Shown: piece by piece, positions 51,797 through 60,834 of the stretch
Layout: the number at the start of each line of letters is the position of its first letter
Position numbering within the stretch: the first letter of the stretch is position 1
Source of the DNA: AG-12 sp027339635
Lineage (GTDB): Bacteria; Chloroflexota; Dormibacteria; Aeolococcales; Bog-877
Direction: 5' to 3'
DNA length: 64,000 nucleotides
Assembly: GCA_027339635.1 (NCBI GenBank)
Contig: DAHWNZ010000002.1
Location: 1 to 64,000 of the forward strand
Made by a program: the position numbers and the translations under genes
The notes under the pieces: model-generated
Seen by the model: the letters and a program-made list of their open reading frames with translations, nothing else
What the model was told of the DNA's origin: nothing
Database searches by the model: none

Positions 51797-52534
51797 TTGA
51801 GTCAGCTCCCGGCCCCGTATCGGGCCCACCCGCTACCCGTCGCTCCGCGATTTCTGGCCGCCTTCCTCGATTTCCTGATCCTTCTCGTGCCGGAGATCAT
51901 CGCCTACGTCCTGATCGCCGGGCCCACCGTGTCGCGGGCCGACAACTACCTGACCCAGCACCCCAAGCAGGGCGTGTCGGCCGCTCTCTCCCACACCCCC
52001 GGCTACGCCGCCGCCAACCTTCACTTCTTCATCGTGATCGAAGCTGTCACCGCCCTTTACCTCATCGGGACCTACCTCGCCTTCTCGGCCACGGTAGGCA
52101 AGCTGGTGGTCGGCCTGCGAATCACCAGGGTGGACGGCGGACCCCTGCTGGTAAGGGACGTGGTCTTGAGATCGCTGCCCTTCTGGGTTCCCTGGTTGAT
52201 CCCCGGCGTGGGACTCTACCTGAACTTCTTCCAGTTCGTGGGAGGCAGCATCCTGCTGGCGTTCAGACCTGACCATCGCGGCCCCGAAGACCTTCTGGGC
52301 AACTCCATAGTGGTCTGGCGCGAGGATCAAGGGCGGTCTCTTGGGGATATAGTCGCGATCGGGCCGCCGCGGCAGCCCCCGGCCACCCCTCCGGACCCGA
52401 CTCCGAGGGGCGGGGGGCACCTTCCGGGATGGGAGCCGGCTCCCCAACCGCCGCTGGTGGACACCCCGCCGTCGGAGGCGCGCACCGACCCAGCTCGCGC
52501 CGAGTCACCTGAGGACCGGGAGGAACGACCGTGA
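51797..52534 (+). CDS. RDD-family membrane protein
   Basis: A 245-residue protein. The N-terminal PRFLAAFLDFLILLVPE and the GKLVVGLRITRVDGG loop are RDD-family features; three helices follow a long outer loop. The last ~80 residues are Pro-rich and cytoplasmic. The start is TTG 51797 with AGAGGA six bases upstream. It overlaps the SRPBCC gene by four bases. Function of RDD proteins is mostly unknown; some act in ion homeostasis. Confidence 0.82.
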   Translation: MSQLPAPYRAHPLPVAPRFLAAFLDFLILLVPEIIAYVLIAGPTVSRADNYLTQHPKQGVSAALSHTPGYAAANLHFFIVIEAVTALYLIGTYLAFSATVGKLVVGLRITRVDGGPLLVRDVVLRSLPFWVPWLIPGVGLYLNFFQFVGGSILLAFRPDHRGPEDLLGNSIVVWREDQGRSLGDIVAIGPPRQPPATPPDPTPRGGGHLPGWEPAPQPPLVDTPPSEARTDPARAESPEDREERP

Positions 52535-53169
52535 CGCTCATCGAATCGATGGAGCTGGATGCCCCGAGCCATGAGGTTTGGGGGCTGCTGGTGGAGAGGG
52601 GAGCCGTGCTTCGACTGCTCCCTGGGCTGACCCCGTCCGGCAGCGGCCGGGGAACTCTCCGCATCACCCTTGACGGACACTCTGTCACCTACCGCGGATA
52701 CGCTCGACAGCACCTGGACGACCCCGACCACCGGGTGACCTGGACTCTGAGTGGGCGCGAGGTGCGCGGCACGGGCAGGGCCCACGTGGAGGTGCGCGCC
52801 CGTTTCAAGCCGGTAGGGGACGACCGCTGCGACCTCCGGCTCACGGTACTGGTCGACGGACGGGGCCGCCTCAACGAGGTCAGCCAGGAGGCGCGCGACC
52901 GAGCGGTGCGCGCAGCCATCTCCCGCTTCCGGAGGTCGCTGGAGCAGGAGCTCTCAGAGTTCGGCCCGGCAGCGCTTCCCGTGGAGGAACCGCAGACGGC
53001 TGCTGATGCCCCCGCCACGGACCCGACGGTTCCCGAGCTGGAGATCGTACCGCCGGTTCCGGAGCAGCGCCACCTGGCCCGCAACTCCATGGTCTATGCC
53101 CTCGGCGGCCTCATCCTGGGAACCATCGCCGCTTCCCTGTGGCGGTGGTTGGGCAGCCGGCGCCGCTAG
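52531..53169 (+). CDS. SRPBCC (CoxG-like) protein with C-terminal membrane helix
   Basis: A 212-residue protein. The first ~150 residues follow the START/SRPBCC fold of the CoxG family (PSHEVWGLLVERGAVLRLLP, LTVLVDGRGRLNEVSQEARD), which binds hydrophobic ligands or membranes. One helix near the C-terminus (MVYALGGLILGTIAASLWRW) makes it tail-anchored. The GTG overlaps the RDD gene stop. No carbon monoxide dehydrogenase genes are nearby. Confidence 0.8.
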   Translation: MTLIESMELDAPSHEVWGLLVERGAVLRLLPGLTPSGSGRGTLRITLDGHSVTYRGYARQHLDDPDHRVTWTLSGREVRGTGRAHVEVRARFKPVGDDRCDLRLTVLVDGRGRLNEVSQEARDRAVRAAISRFRRSLEQELSEFGPAALPVEEPQTAADAPATDPTVPELEIVPPVPEQRHLARNSMVYALGGLILGTIAASLWRWLGSRRR

Positions 53170-53261
53170 CGGCGGCTAGGGCCGAGGGCGAGAGGCAGGG
53201 GGACGACCAGGCGATCCTGAAGTGACCAGCGGTTATCGCCGAGGGGCACGCCGGCTCGCGA

Positions 53262-53905
53262 TCAGGGGAGCACCAGCAACGCCACCAGGACCAGCCAGAC
53301 CGTCATGGAGCCGTAGAAGATCCTCTCGACCAGCCCATAGTGGCTAGACCGCGAGCGCCGCTCCACGGCCATCAGGATGAAGCAGAGGAGCATCCCCGCG
53401 GCGAGTACCCCGCTGCCCAGGCCGATGCCGGGGTACAGCCCATCCTTGGACAGCACCGTTGGCAGCCGCAACGCTGCCAGCCCGACCGATCCGAACGCGA
53501 TGGCCGCCAGCACTCCATGCGCGACTCCGGTCACCGTCGGGGTGGTGCCGGGCGTGTCCATGGGAAACCAGCTGATAGCCAGGCGGGAGGCCGCGAACAG
53601 GAGCAGCAGTCCGACGACTAGGCTGGAGCCGGGGATCGCCGCCATGCCAATGGCGGCGCCGACACCAGCCAGCGCATAGGCGATGGTCTGGACCCGGTAG
53701 CCCGCGCGATACGGGGGATGCCGTACTGGCTGACCGGGTTGCGCACCGGCGACAGCCCGGTCGGGAGCAGGTGCAGCGCCAGCAGCGCTAGCGCGCCGGC
53801 TCCGACCCCTAGCCCGATCAGGATGACGCTGATCACGGGCGGACCGGACGGCGGCCTGGAGCGCCTGACGCCGACCACGACGGCTTGCGCTCGGAATTTA
53901 GGCAA
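53262..53905 (-). pseudogene. Frameshifted DUF998-family membrane protein
   Basis: Two frames together encode one DUF998 protein. The first (to about 53715) ends its family-like part with LHLLPTGLSPVRNPVSQYGI; the second frame continues YRAGYRVQTIAYALAGVG and runs to 53262 through five more helices. The switch lies at a run of five G (plus strand 53713-53717); six would restore one frame. It may be a sequencing error, phase variation or a true pseudogene. TTG 53905 or GTG 53878 starts the first frame. It is divergent from the MarR gene. Confidence 0.7.
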
Positions 53906-53914
53906 CCAGGTTGC
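53902..53914. promoter_or_regulatory. Candidate MarR operator
   Basis: A perfect inverted repeat GCAAC-CAG-GTTGC. It lies just upstream of a TATCAT box (53922-53927) that precedes the MarR start by eight bases, and over the possible start of the divergent DUF998 gene, so binding could silence both. Confidence 0.55.
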
Positions 53915-53935
53915 ATATCGGTATCATAGAAGGCC

Positions 53936-54433
53936 ATGGCGGTGATGGCAACTCCCTACCGGTTTGGCGACCTGCTCGCGCTGGCGCGCAGGAGCTGGAC
54001 TCTTTCGATGGCAGAGGAATTGGCGCGGCGGGGGTTCTCGGACTACCGGGTCACAGACGCCGCCAGCATGCGTCTGCTGCTGACCGGACCCCTCTCGATC
54101 GGGCGCCTGGCCCGAGCCATCGGCGTGAGCCGCCAGGCCGCCAGCAAGATCGTCCGCGGCCTGACCGCGCGCGACCTGGCGGAGACTCGGCCCAGCCCGC
54201 TTGACGCCAGGGCGACGCAGATCACGCTGACCGAGACCGGATGGGCCTATGCCAACGCCGTGGTGGAGGTCATCGACAAGCTCAATCACAGCCTTGCCAG
54301 TCAGGTTGGTGAAGCTGACCTGGCCGCGGCGGACAGAGTCCTGCGCCTGGTGCTGGCCGGCGGTGTGCTTGAACCAGCCGCATCCCGGCTGCCGACTCCC
54401 GGACTTGGCCGGTCGCCGAGTCGGATGGGGTAG
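53936..54433 (+). CDS. MarR-family transcriptional regulator
   Basis: A 165-residue regulator. The winged helix includes LSIGRLARAIGVSRQAASKI (recognition helix) and the wing RPSPLDARATQITLTETG. Helices on both sides form the dimer interface. The ATG follows a TATCAT box by eight bases. It is divergent from the frameshifted DUF998 gene, which is its likely target with itself. Confidence 0.88.
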   Translation: MAVMATPYRFGDLLALARRSWTLSMAEELARRGFSDYRVTDAASMRLLLTGPLSIGRLARAIGVSRQAASKIVRGLTARDLAETRPSPLDARATQITLTETGWAYANAVVEVIDKLNHSLASQVGEADLAAADRVLRLVLAGGVLEPAASRLPTPGLGRSPSRMG

Positions 54434-54460
54434 CGGACGCCCCTCCCGGCCCTCCTTGGA

Positions 54461-55330
54461 TCAGTCTCTGGGCGCTGCCCCCCTGCGGTGGCGGCGGCGT
54501 GGCTGCCCCGCCCCTTCGTCGGCCGCCCTGGGCTCCTGCATCAGGTCGGCCGCCGGGATCGCCATCACGGTGCCGCTCTCGGTCATGGTGACCAACACTT
54601 GCTCCCGGACCAGGCTGATCTCCGTGATGACGGCCGCCCCGTCCGCAAGTTGAAGCTGGGCCCCAGCCTTGGGCAGACGCCTCTTGAGGTCCACGTACTG
54701 CTCGTTCTCATACTGTAGGCAGCACTTCAACTTGCCACACATGCCGTTCAGCCTGGTGGGGTTGAGGGGGAGTCCCTGCTCCTTGGCCATCTTGATCGTC
54801 ACCGGAACGAATTCCTTGAGCCAGGAGGAACAGCAAAGGCGGTTCCCGCAGGGCCCGTACCCGTCCTGGATGCGAGCTTCGTCGCGGCTGCCGATCTGGC
54901 GGAGCTCGACTCGGCAGCGCAGCCTGGTCGCCAGCTCCTTGGCCAGATCCTGGTACTGCGTCTGCCGCTCCGCCGTCAGGTCGAAGAGGATCCTGGCACC
55001 GTCGAAGCTGATCTCCGCCCTGGCGATCTTGACCGGAAGGTGGCGCTCCTCCACCAGCTCCCGGGCCAGGCGCATCGCCTCGGGTAGGCGGCTGTCCAGG
55101 GACGCCCGCTGCAGCAGGTCCTCAGGAGTCGCCTCCCGCAGGAGGGGGGGCAACGGGTTCGGCAGCATGGAGGGATCGAGGTCAGCCGCCGCCATCACCA
55201 CCTCGCCTATCTCCAACCCCCTGGCCACCTCGGCCACCACCTTGGTCCCCGGCGGCGGATCCCCGTCACCGGGGCTGTAGTAGTTGAGCGGCCCGTGGCG
55301 CCGGAACTTCACTCCCACCGTCATCGTCAT
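54461..55330 (-). CDS. ricT: PSP1-domain protein RicT (YaaT-like)
   Basis: A 289-residue cytoplasmic protein. The PSP1 domain spans the middle, and the Cys-rich segment GPCGNRLCCSSWL with MCGKLKCCLQYE matches RicT, part of the iron-sulfur-bearing Ric complex that controls RNA decay and differentiation in Bacillus. A basic C-terminal tail follows. It directly follows holB, as in Firmicutes; GAGG spans the holB stop. Partners RicA and RicF are not in the window. Confidence 0.92.
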   Translation of the reverse strand: MTMTVGVKFRRHGPLNYYSPGDGDPPPGTKVVAEVARGLEIGEVVMAAADLDPSMLPNPLPPLLREATPEDLLQRASLDSRLPEAMRLARELVEERHLPVKIARAEISFDGARILFDLTAERQTQYQDLAKELATRLRCRVELRQIGSRDEARIQDGYGPCGNRLCCSSWLKEFVPVTIKMAKEQGLPLNPTRLNGMCGKLKCCLQYENEQYVDLKRRLPKAGAQLQLADGAAVITEISLVREQVLVTMTESGTVMAIPAADLMQEPRAADEGAGQPRRRHRRGAAPRD

Positions 55331-55339
55331 AACTGCACC

Positions 55340-56407
55340 TCAGCGCATATCCGAACGGTCGGCCCGTGGTTCTCCGCCGCCCGCGAGACGCCTCGGGGCC
55401 TGGGGCCCCAAGAAGGCAAGCAGCAGAAACCTGTCCAGGACCAGCCTCGGGTTGGCACCCTCGTCCAACCTGGACAGCGAGTCCAGAGCAAGATCGTAGC
55501 GCCTCAGGCACTCCGCGAGCCCGAGCTCGGCCGCCAGCGCCCGGCTCTGGTCACTCCAGATGGGGAGTCCCGGCCTGGCACCGACTCCTGCCGCCAGCCG
55601 GCAGCACTCCCTCAGGAAGACCACCCAGTTGCGGACCGTGAGGATGACCTGATCTCGGCTGCGCCCGCGCTCAGCCACTTCCTGGCTCACCTGGAGGAGG
55701 CCGCCCGGTCCTCGCTCGGAGCAGCCCACCAGGGCTGCGACGGCGGCGCGGTTGCGCTCTTCAAGCTCCGGGTCCGCGATCAGCTCCAGAGCCAGCCCCG
55801 GCGCGCCCTGCGAGAGGGACGCGGCCACCTCCGCGGCGCTGGTCGAACAGCCCGACCGGCCCACCAGCCAAGCGGCGATGGTGGGCTGATCCACAGGACC
55901 CAGGAGGATCTGGGTGCACCGGCTGCGCAGCGTGCTCGGGAGCCGCTCCGACTGCGGGCGGGATGTGGTTAGGCAGATGACCGATCCCGGAGGTGGCTCC
56001 TCCAGAATGCGCAGCAGGCTGTTGGCCGCCTCCAGGGTCAGGCGCTCGGCGTTCGCGATGACCGCCACCTTGGGCCCCCCGGCATACGAGGTCAGACTCA
56101 GGAAGTGCTGCAGGGTAGGACCCTCGCCCGGGTCGCCGTCCCGGTCCGTTATGCGCTCGATCTTCAAGTTGCCAGAGGCGTCGTCGAACCACAGGTCGGG
56201 GTGGTCCAGCAACCCATTGGGCCAGCCGCCGGCCGCGAGCAGTTCCCAGGCCAGCGCGAGCGCCACCGTCGTCTTGCCTATCCGGGCGGGGCCTGAGATC
56301 CAGTAGGCGTGGGATACCGAACCCGCGGCGACCTCCCGCCGCAGGTGCATGATTTGCTCTGAGTGCCCGACCACAGACCCCAGGGACAGCTCGACCTCGT
56401 CGATCAC
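55340..56407 (-). CDS. holB: DNA polymerase III delta' subunit
   Basis: Clamp-loader subunit, 355 residues. The AAA+ domain has a P-loop GPARIGKTTVAL, KVAVIANAERLTLEAANSLL (Walker B region) and LLRILEEPP followed by TTSRPQSERLPSTLRSRC, the usual sensor region. The P-loop is intact, unlike in E. coli delta'; zinc-binding Cys residues are not evident. GTG 56407 shares its first base with the purK stop. Thymidylate kinase, the usual neighbour, is missing. Confidence 0.9.
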   Translation of the reverse strand: MIDEVELSLGSVVGHSEQIMHLRREVAAGSVSHAYWISGPARIGKTTVALALAWELLAAGGWPNGLLDHPDLWFDDASGNLKIERITDRDGDPGEGPTLQHFLSLTSYAGGPKVAVIANAERLTLEAANSLLRILEEPPPGSVICLTTSRPQSERLPSTLRSRCTQILLGPVDQPTIAAWLVGRSGCSTSAAEVAASLSQGAPGLALELIADPELEERNRAAVAALVGCSERGPGGLLQVSQEVAERGRSRDQVILTVRNWVVFLRECCRLAAGVGARPGLPIWSDQSRALAAELGLAECLRRYDLALDSLSRLDEGANPRLVLDRFLLLAFLGPQAPRRLAGGGEPRADRSDMR

Positions 56408-57543
56408 TACGGCCAGTACGATCCCGAGTGCCGTGGCTCGGGTAACGAAGCCTGCAGGATGGCTCCGGTCTCAAGCACCGCCGCGCTCACCTCGGCGGGG
56501 CTTCCCCCGCTGAGGTTGACGTGTCCCAGCTTGCGCAGCGCCCTGGGCTGCTTTCCGTACAGGTGTACCCTGGCCAGGGGCACCCCTAGGAGCCGCTCCC
56601 GTTCGGGTGCTGCCGAGAGCACGTTCACCATCGCATGTGGCCTCACGGTGCCGGTGGCACCGAGGGGCCACCCCAACCCTGCCCGAAGATGGTTTTGGAA
56701 CTGTGAGACCACGTCGCCGTCCAGCGTCCAGTGACCCGAGTTGTGGACCCTGGGAGCCATCTCATTGGCCACGAGACGATCTCCCACCTGGAACAGCTCG
56801 ACCGCCAGCACCCCGCAGTATTCCAGCTCGTCCATCACCGCCAAGGACAGCTGCTCCGCCTCGGCCTGCAGCCTGGAGGTGAGCCCCGGAGCCGGTGCCA
56901 GAGAGAGGCGCAGAACGGAATCCTCATGATGATTCTCCGTCAGGGGATAGAAGGCGACGGCCCCCGTCCTTGACCTGACCGAGATGATCGAGAGTTCACG
57001 CTCGAACGCGACCTCGCGCTCCAGGATGCTCGGCACCCCGCCGACAGCCGAGAATGCGCGCTCCATGTCCTGCCTGCTCGCCACCTGAGATTGGCCGTGG
57101 CCGTCGTACCCGAGTCGCCTCGACTTGAGACGCGCCGGGTGGCCGACCTTGGCCCAGGCGGCGTCGAAGTCCTCCGGTCCGTCGACACGGGCATGTTCCG
57201 CGGTCGGAATCCCGAGGTCGGCGAAGATCCGCTTCTCGAGGAGGCGATCCTGGGCCACCGCGAGGGCCGGCGGGCCGGGAAAGACCTCGGTGCTCGAGGC
57301 CAAGCGCGCGGCGGCTTCCTGCGGGACCGACTCGAACTCGAAGGTCACGAGGTCAGAGCAGGCCCCGAGCTCGGCCAACATCGCGGGATCGGTGTACGGG
57401 CCTATGAGGCGGCCGCCCACCTGACCGGCGCAAGAGTCGGGCGCCGGGTCCAAGAAGGTGAAGCTGAGCCCCAGGGGATATCCCTCAAGGGCCATCATCC
57501 GGCCCAGTTGACCGCCCCCCAGGCAGCCGATCCTTGACCCCAC
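56407..57543 (-). CDS. purK: 5-(carboxyamino)imidazole ribonucleotide synthase
   Basis: ATP-grasp enzyme of purine synthesis, 378 residues, that makes N5-CAIR for PurE. The N-terminal IGCLGGGQLGRMMALEG, then ARLKSRRLGYDGHGQSQV and the EMAPRVHNSGHWTLDGD motif are all typical. It lies three bases after purE, and its product is the substrate of that enzyme. Confidence 0.95.
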   Translation of the reverse strand: MGSRIGCLGGGQLGRMMALEGYPLGLSFTFLDPAPDSCAGQVGGRLIGPYTDPAMLAELGACSDLVTFEFESVPQEAAARLASSTEVFPGPPALAVAQDRLLEKRIFADLGIPTAEHARVDGPEDFDAAWAKVGHPARLKSRRLGYDGHGQSQVASRQDMERAFSAVGGVPSILEREVAFERELSIISVRSRTGAVAFYPLTENHHEDSVLRLSLAPAPGLTSRLQAEAEQLSLAVMDELEYCGVLAVELFQVGDRLVANEMAPRVHNSGHWTLDGDVVSQFQNHLRAGLGWPLGATGTVRPHAMVNVLSAAPERERLLGVPLARVHLYGKQPRALRKLGHVNLSGGSPAEVSAAVLETGAILQASLPEPRHSGSYWP

Positions 57544-57546
57544 CGT

Positions 57547-58068
57547 TCAGCTACCCCCTGTGGTGAGAGGGCCGGGAGGAGGGAGGGTCATCACGCTCTC
57601 CGTCTGGGCCTTCCGCCAGGCCAGCAGCCGTCCTCGGAGCCCGCGGTCGGTGAGGCTCAGAATGGAGGCCGCCAACAGGGCGGCGTTGACCGCTCCCGCC
57701 CTGCCGATGGCCAGGGTGGCCACCGGCACACCGGCGGGCATCTGCACGATCGACAGCAGCGAGTCCACGCCGCGCAGGGAATGCGACTCGATGGGCACGC
57801 CCAGCACCGGCAGATGAGTCTTGGCCGCCATCATCCCGGGCAGATGGGCCGCTCCACCGGCCCCCGCGATGATCACCCGCAGACCGCGGGCCTCGGCGCT
57901 CTCGGCCCACTGGAAGAGCAGGTCGGGGGTGCGGTGAGCCGAAACCACCCTGGTCTCATAAACGACGCCCAGGTCCTGCAATCGCTCGGCGCAGGCTGCC
58001 ATCGTCTCCCAATCCGAACTTGAGCCCATGACCACCCCAACGGCCGCTGCGCCCGCTCCAATTTCCAC
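57547..58068 (-). CDS. purE: 5-(carboxyamino)imidazole ribonucleotide mutase
   Basis: Class I PurE, 173 residues, which rearranges N5-CAIR to CAIR. Motifs VGVVMGSSSDWETM, ETRVVSAHRTPD, AGAGGAAHLPGM and GVPIESHSLRGVDSLLSIVQ are complete. GTG 58068 has GGAG eight bases upstream and fits the family start; a longer frame reaches 58110. Confidence 0.95.
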   Translation of the reverse strand: MEIGAGAAAVGVVMGSSSDWETMAACAERLQDLGVVYETRVVSAHRTPDLLFQWAESAEARGLRVIIAGAGGAAHLPGMMAAKTHLPVLGVPIESHSLRGVDSLLSIVQMPAGVPVATLAIGRAGAVNAALLAASILSLTDRGLRGRLLAWRKAQTESVMTLPPPGPLTTGGS

Positions 58069-58124
58069 CCGGCTACTCCTTCTGAACTCGTGAAGCCCAG
58101 GCCAAAGCAATCAAGGGCTGGCGT

Positions 58125-58910
58125 TCAGCCGCCTGTCACCCGCTCGCTGGGCTCGGTGCGAGCCGTCCCGTCGGAGGCCAGCTCCTGCCCCGTCAGCGCC
58201 TGGATCGAGGCCATGATCCCCTCTGTGGCGTTGCGAAGCCCTCCGGGCCCCGGGCCCGGCTTGGGGCGCCCGTCGGTGAACAGAGGAGCCCCGAAATGCA
58301 CCACCACCTGCGCCTTCCTGGGCCAGTGGTAGCCGGCCGGGAGGGCCGCGAAGGTGCCCACCACCCCCACCGGAACCACCGGGACCCCGGCCGCCGCCGC
58401 CAGATGGGCGATTCCCCGCTTGCCCTTGTGGAGCCTGCCATCGGCGCTGCGGCCCCCCTCCGGGAAGACCACGAGGTTCCACCCCTCGGCCAAAAGCCGC
58501 CGGACCAGCTTGACGGACTGCCGGGGAGGGCGCTCCCTCTCCACGGCGATGGCCCCCACCGTGAGGGCCACCAGGGCACCCTTCCACGCTTCGTCAAAGA
58601 AGTAGTCGGCGGCCGCTGCCACCAGCGTCCTCCGCCTCAGCCTGGGAGGAAGGGCCAGCAGGATCGCGGGGGTGTCCAGGTGACTGGAATGGTTGGCGGC
58701 CAGCAGGAATGGTGGCTTGAGGCCCCGCAGGTTTTCCAAGCCGACCACCTTGGGGTTGCCGTAGTAGCGCAGGACCGGCCCGATGACGAAGTTCAGCAAG
58801 GTGGAGCGCAGGGCACGCGCCGCGGGGCTTCGCGCCCAGGGCAGGTCGCGATCCCGGCGATATGCCTTGCGCCAGGGACTGGGCCTCCGGCCCTCCGGTT
58901 CATCTACCAT
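58125..58910 (-). CDS. Lysophospholipid acyltransferase (PlsC family)
   Basis: A 261-residue membrane-associated acyltransferase. The NHSSHLD motif supplies the catalytic His-Asp, and FPEGGRSADG is motif III. A short N-terminal hydrophobic segment (STLLNFVIGPVLRYYG) follows a basic stretch. It probably makes phosphatidic acid or remodels lysolipids. ATG 58910 has an AAGG site just upstream; a TTG at 58943 is possible. Confidence 0.88.
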   Translation of the reverse strand: MVDEPEGRRPSPWRKAYRRDRDLPWARSPAARALRSTLLNFVIGPVLRYYGNPKVVGLENLRGLKPPFLLAANHSSHLDTPAILLALPPRLRRRTLVAAAADYFFDEAWKGALVALTVGAIAVERERPPRQSVKLVRRLLAEGWNLVVFPEGGRSADGRLHKGKRGIAHLAAAAGVPVVPVGVVGTFAALPAGYHWPRKAQVVVHFGAPLFTDGRPKPGPGPGGLRNATEGIMASIQALTGQELASDGTARTEPSERVTGG

Positions 58911-59000
58911 CCGCACCTTCGTATGGAGGGGCCTCTCAGCCAAGTCACAGGGCCAAGCCTTCCTGCCGAGTATAGGTCTGGGAACTTCCGGCTGTGGGAA

Positions 59001-60014
59001 TCAGCCGGCCCCCATCCCGATGCGCTGGCGGATCAGCCCCTGCTGCGAATACCAGGCGAGGGTGGATCGGATGAAATCCGCAACCGGCTGGTATTCGAAG
59101 CCAAGCTCCTGGGCCGCCCTGGATCCATCGTAGGCATGCCCGTGCAGGAGTGTGCGCACCATCTCCGAGCAGATGGGAGGCCGGCGAGAGAAAGGTCGGT
59201 AGAGAGTGCCCGCCAGCCCGCCCGCGCCGAGCGCCACGAAGGCGGGGACCAGCCGCACCGGATAGCGATGACCCGTCACCTCCGCCACAGCCTCCATCAG
59301 CTCTCCTATCTCCATGGTGAAGCCGCTCACCAGGTAGCGCCGCCCGGGCACGCCCACCGTCGCGGCCAGCAGGTGGGCCGTGGTGCAGTCGGCCACCCCG
59401 ACGAGACTCACCCTGGTGTCGACCATCCAGCGGAGTCGCCCATCCGCGTAGCGGATGAGCCACCTGGCGGTCCCTCCGGTGCGCCCCTCCCCCTGCACCG
59501 AGGATGGGTTCACGCACACCAGCTCGACTCCCAGTTCCCCCGCCAGCACCTGGGCTTGCCGCTCGGCCAGGAACTTGGATCGTTCGTAGTTGGACAAAAA
59601 CCAGCCGCGGTGGGGGCTGTCCGCGGTCGCTACGGTGCCGTGGGCCTCTCCGATTGTGGCCGCCGAGGAAGTGTAGACGAGCCTCGAGACCCCGGCGGCC
59701 GCCGCCGCCGCGACCACGTTGCGAGTGCCCTGAACATTCACCTGGTACAGGGGTCCAGGGTCCCTGGGACACATTGCGTTCAGGCCGGCGGCGTGGAATA
59801 TGACAGAGCATCCACTGGCCGCCTGGCGAAGACTGGCTGGGTCCAGCAGGTCGACCGCGACCGGCTCGGCCCCGCTGCGGCGGAGTTGCTCGCCGGCAGG
59901 GCGGGACCTGACGCCCGCCCTGACCCGACGGCCGCTGCCCACCAGCGCTCGGGTCAGCGCGGATCCGATGAAGCCACTTGCCCCGAGCACCAGGACCGGG
60001 GGCCCCGAGCTCAC
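59001..60014 (-). CDS. NAD-dependent epimerase/dehydratase family protein
   Basis: A 337-residue extended short-chain dehydrogenase. The nucleotide site is VLGASGFIGSALTRAL, the catalytic pair is in SNYERSKFLAERQ (YxxxK) and a Ser lies in VYTSSAATIGE. The substrate pocket resembles 3-beta-hydroxysteroid or dihydroflavonol reductases, in line with lipid or polyketide modification. The GTG overlaps the pgsA stop (GTGA). Substrate is unknown. Confidence 0.88.
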   Translation of the reverse strand: MSSGPPVLVLGASGFIGSALTRALVGSGRRVRAGVRSRPAGEQLRRSGAEPVAVDLLDPASLRQAASGCSVIFHAAGLNAMCPRDPGPLYQVNVQGTRNVVAAAAAAGVSRLVYTSSAATIGEAHGTVATADSPHRGWFLSNYERSKFLAERQAQVLAGELGVELVCVNPSSVQGEGRTGGTARWLIRYADGRLRWMVDTRVSLVGVADCTTAHLLAATVGVPGRRYLVSGFTMEIGELMEAVAEVTGHRYPVRLVPAFVALGAGGLAGTLYRPFSRRPPICSEMVRTLLHGHAYDGSRAAQELGFEYQPVADFIRSTLAWYSQQGLIRQRIGMGAG

Positions 60015-60655
60015 CGACGCTGATCCTCCGGCGGCCGCTGACGGACCGCAACCTGGGCAAACCGAATGAGGTAGTCGACCCCCGAGCCGAAGGTTATGAG
60101 AACAGCCAGCGCCATGACCCACTGGTCCAGCCCCAGCGGTCCCAGACCGGAGTCCAAATTGAGAATCGATACGAGTATCGCCAGGAACTGGATGGCCGCC
60201 TTGACCCGGCCCAGCTGGGAGGCCGTGATCAGAACTCCCTGCATCGCTGCGGACCCGCGAAGGCCCATGATCACCATCTCGCGGCCGATGATCACCAGGG
60301 CTGCCCAGGAGCTGGTGCGAGAGATCGCGACCAGTCCGATCAGGGCCGCCGTCACCAGCACCTTGTCGGCTGTCGTGTCGAGAAAGCTCCCGGTCGCAGT
60401 GCTGACCCGCCAGTGGCGGGCCAGATACCCGTCCAGATAGTCGGTGAGAGCAGCTATCAGGAAGAGCAGCGCGGCCGGAAGATCGAGGTGAGCCAGAACC
60501 AGGGCCATCACAACCGGGGCCAGGACCAGCCGCAGGCCCGTGGCACCGGTCACCAGCCCCGTCTGCCACCCCCGCCCCCGCCGCTCCGAGGCGAGCGCTC
60601 CTGCCACCTGAGATGTCGCGGAGTCGACGTTCGGTACTCTCATTGGCACAGACAT
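60011..60655 (-). CDS. pgsA: CDP-diacylglycerol--glycerol-3-phosphate phosphatidyltransferase
   Basis: A 214-residue membrane enzyme of phosphatidylglycerol synthesis. The CDP-alcohol motif reads DYLDGYLAR, then GSFLDTTADK, with all the acidic metal ligands. About five helices. It could also use another alcohol, since this motif is shared by the superfamily. It follows the PTS gene by 179 bases and precedes the epimerase, with plsC after, so a phospholipid-synthesis role fits. Confidence 0.9.
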   Translation of the reverse strand: MSVPMRVPNVDSATSQVAGALASERRGRGWQTGLVTGATGLRLVLAPVVMALVLAHLDLPAALLFLIAALTDYLDGYLARHWRVSTATGSFLDTTADKVLVTAALIGLVAISRTSSWAALVIIGREMVIMGLRGSAAMQGVLITASQLGRVKAAIQFLAILVSILNLDSGLGPLGLDQWVMALAVLITFGSGVDYLIRFAQVAVRQRPPEDQRR

Positions 60656-60834
60656 GGAGACGAGGGGCCTTCCCGCTCAGCGGCGGGCGACAAGTCCTGG
60701 GTCATGACTCGAAGCGAGGACCCACTGACCTTCCTTCCTCATCAATGAGCCGATCACACGCTCGGCCCGCCGTCCGGCAACGCACCGGCGCCACCACCCG
60801 ATCCTAGCAGTCACGGGGCCTGGCGGCCGCCACC

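Noticed and set aside
52531..53169. CO dehydrogenase accessory protein CoxG
   Set aside because: The fold is similar but no cox genes are present; only the SRPBCC domain can be claimed.
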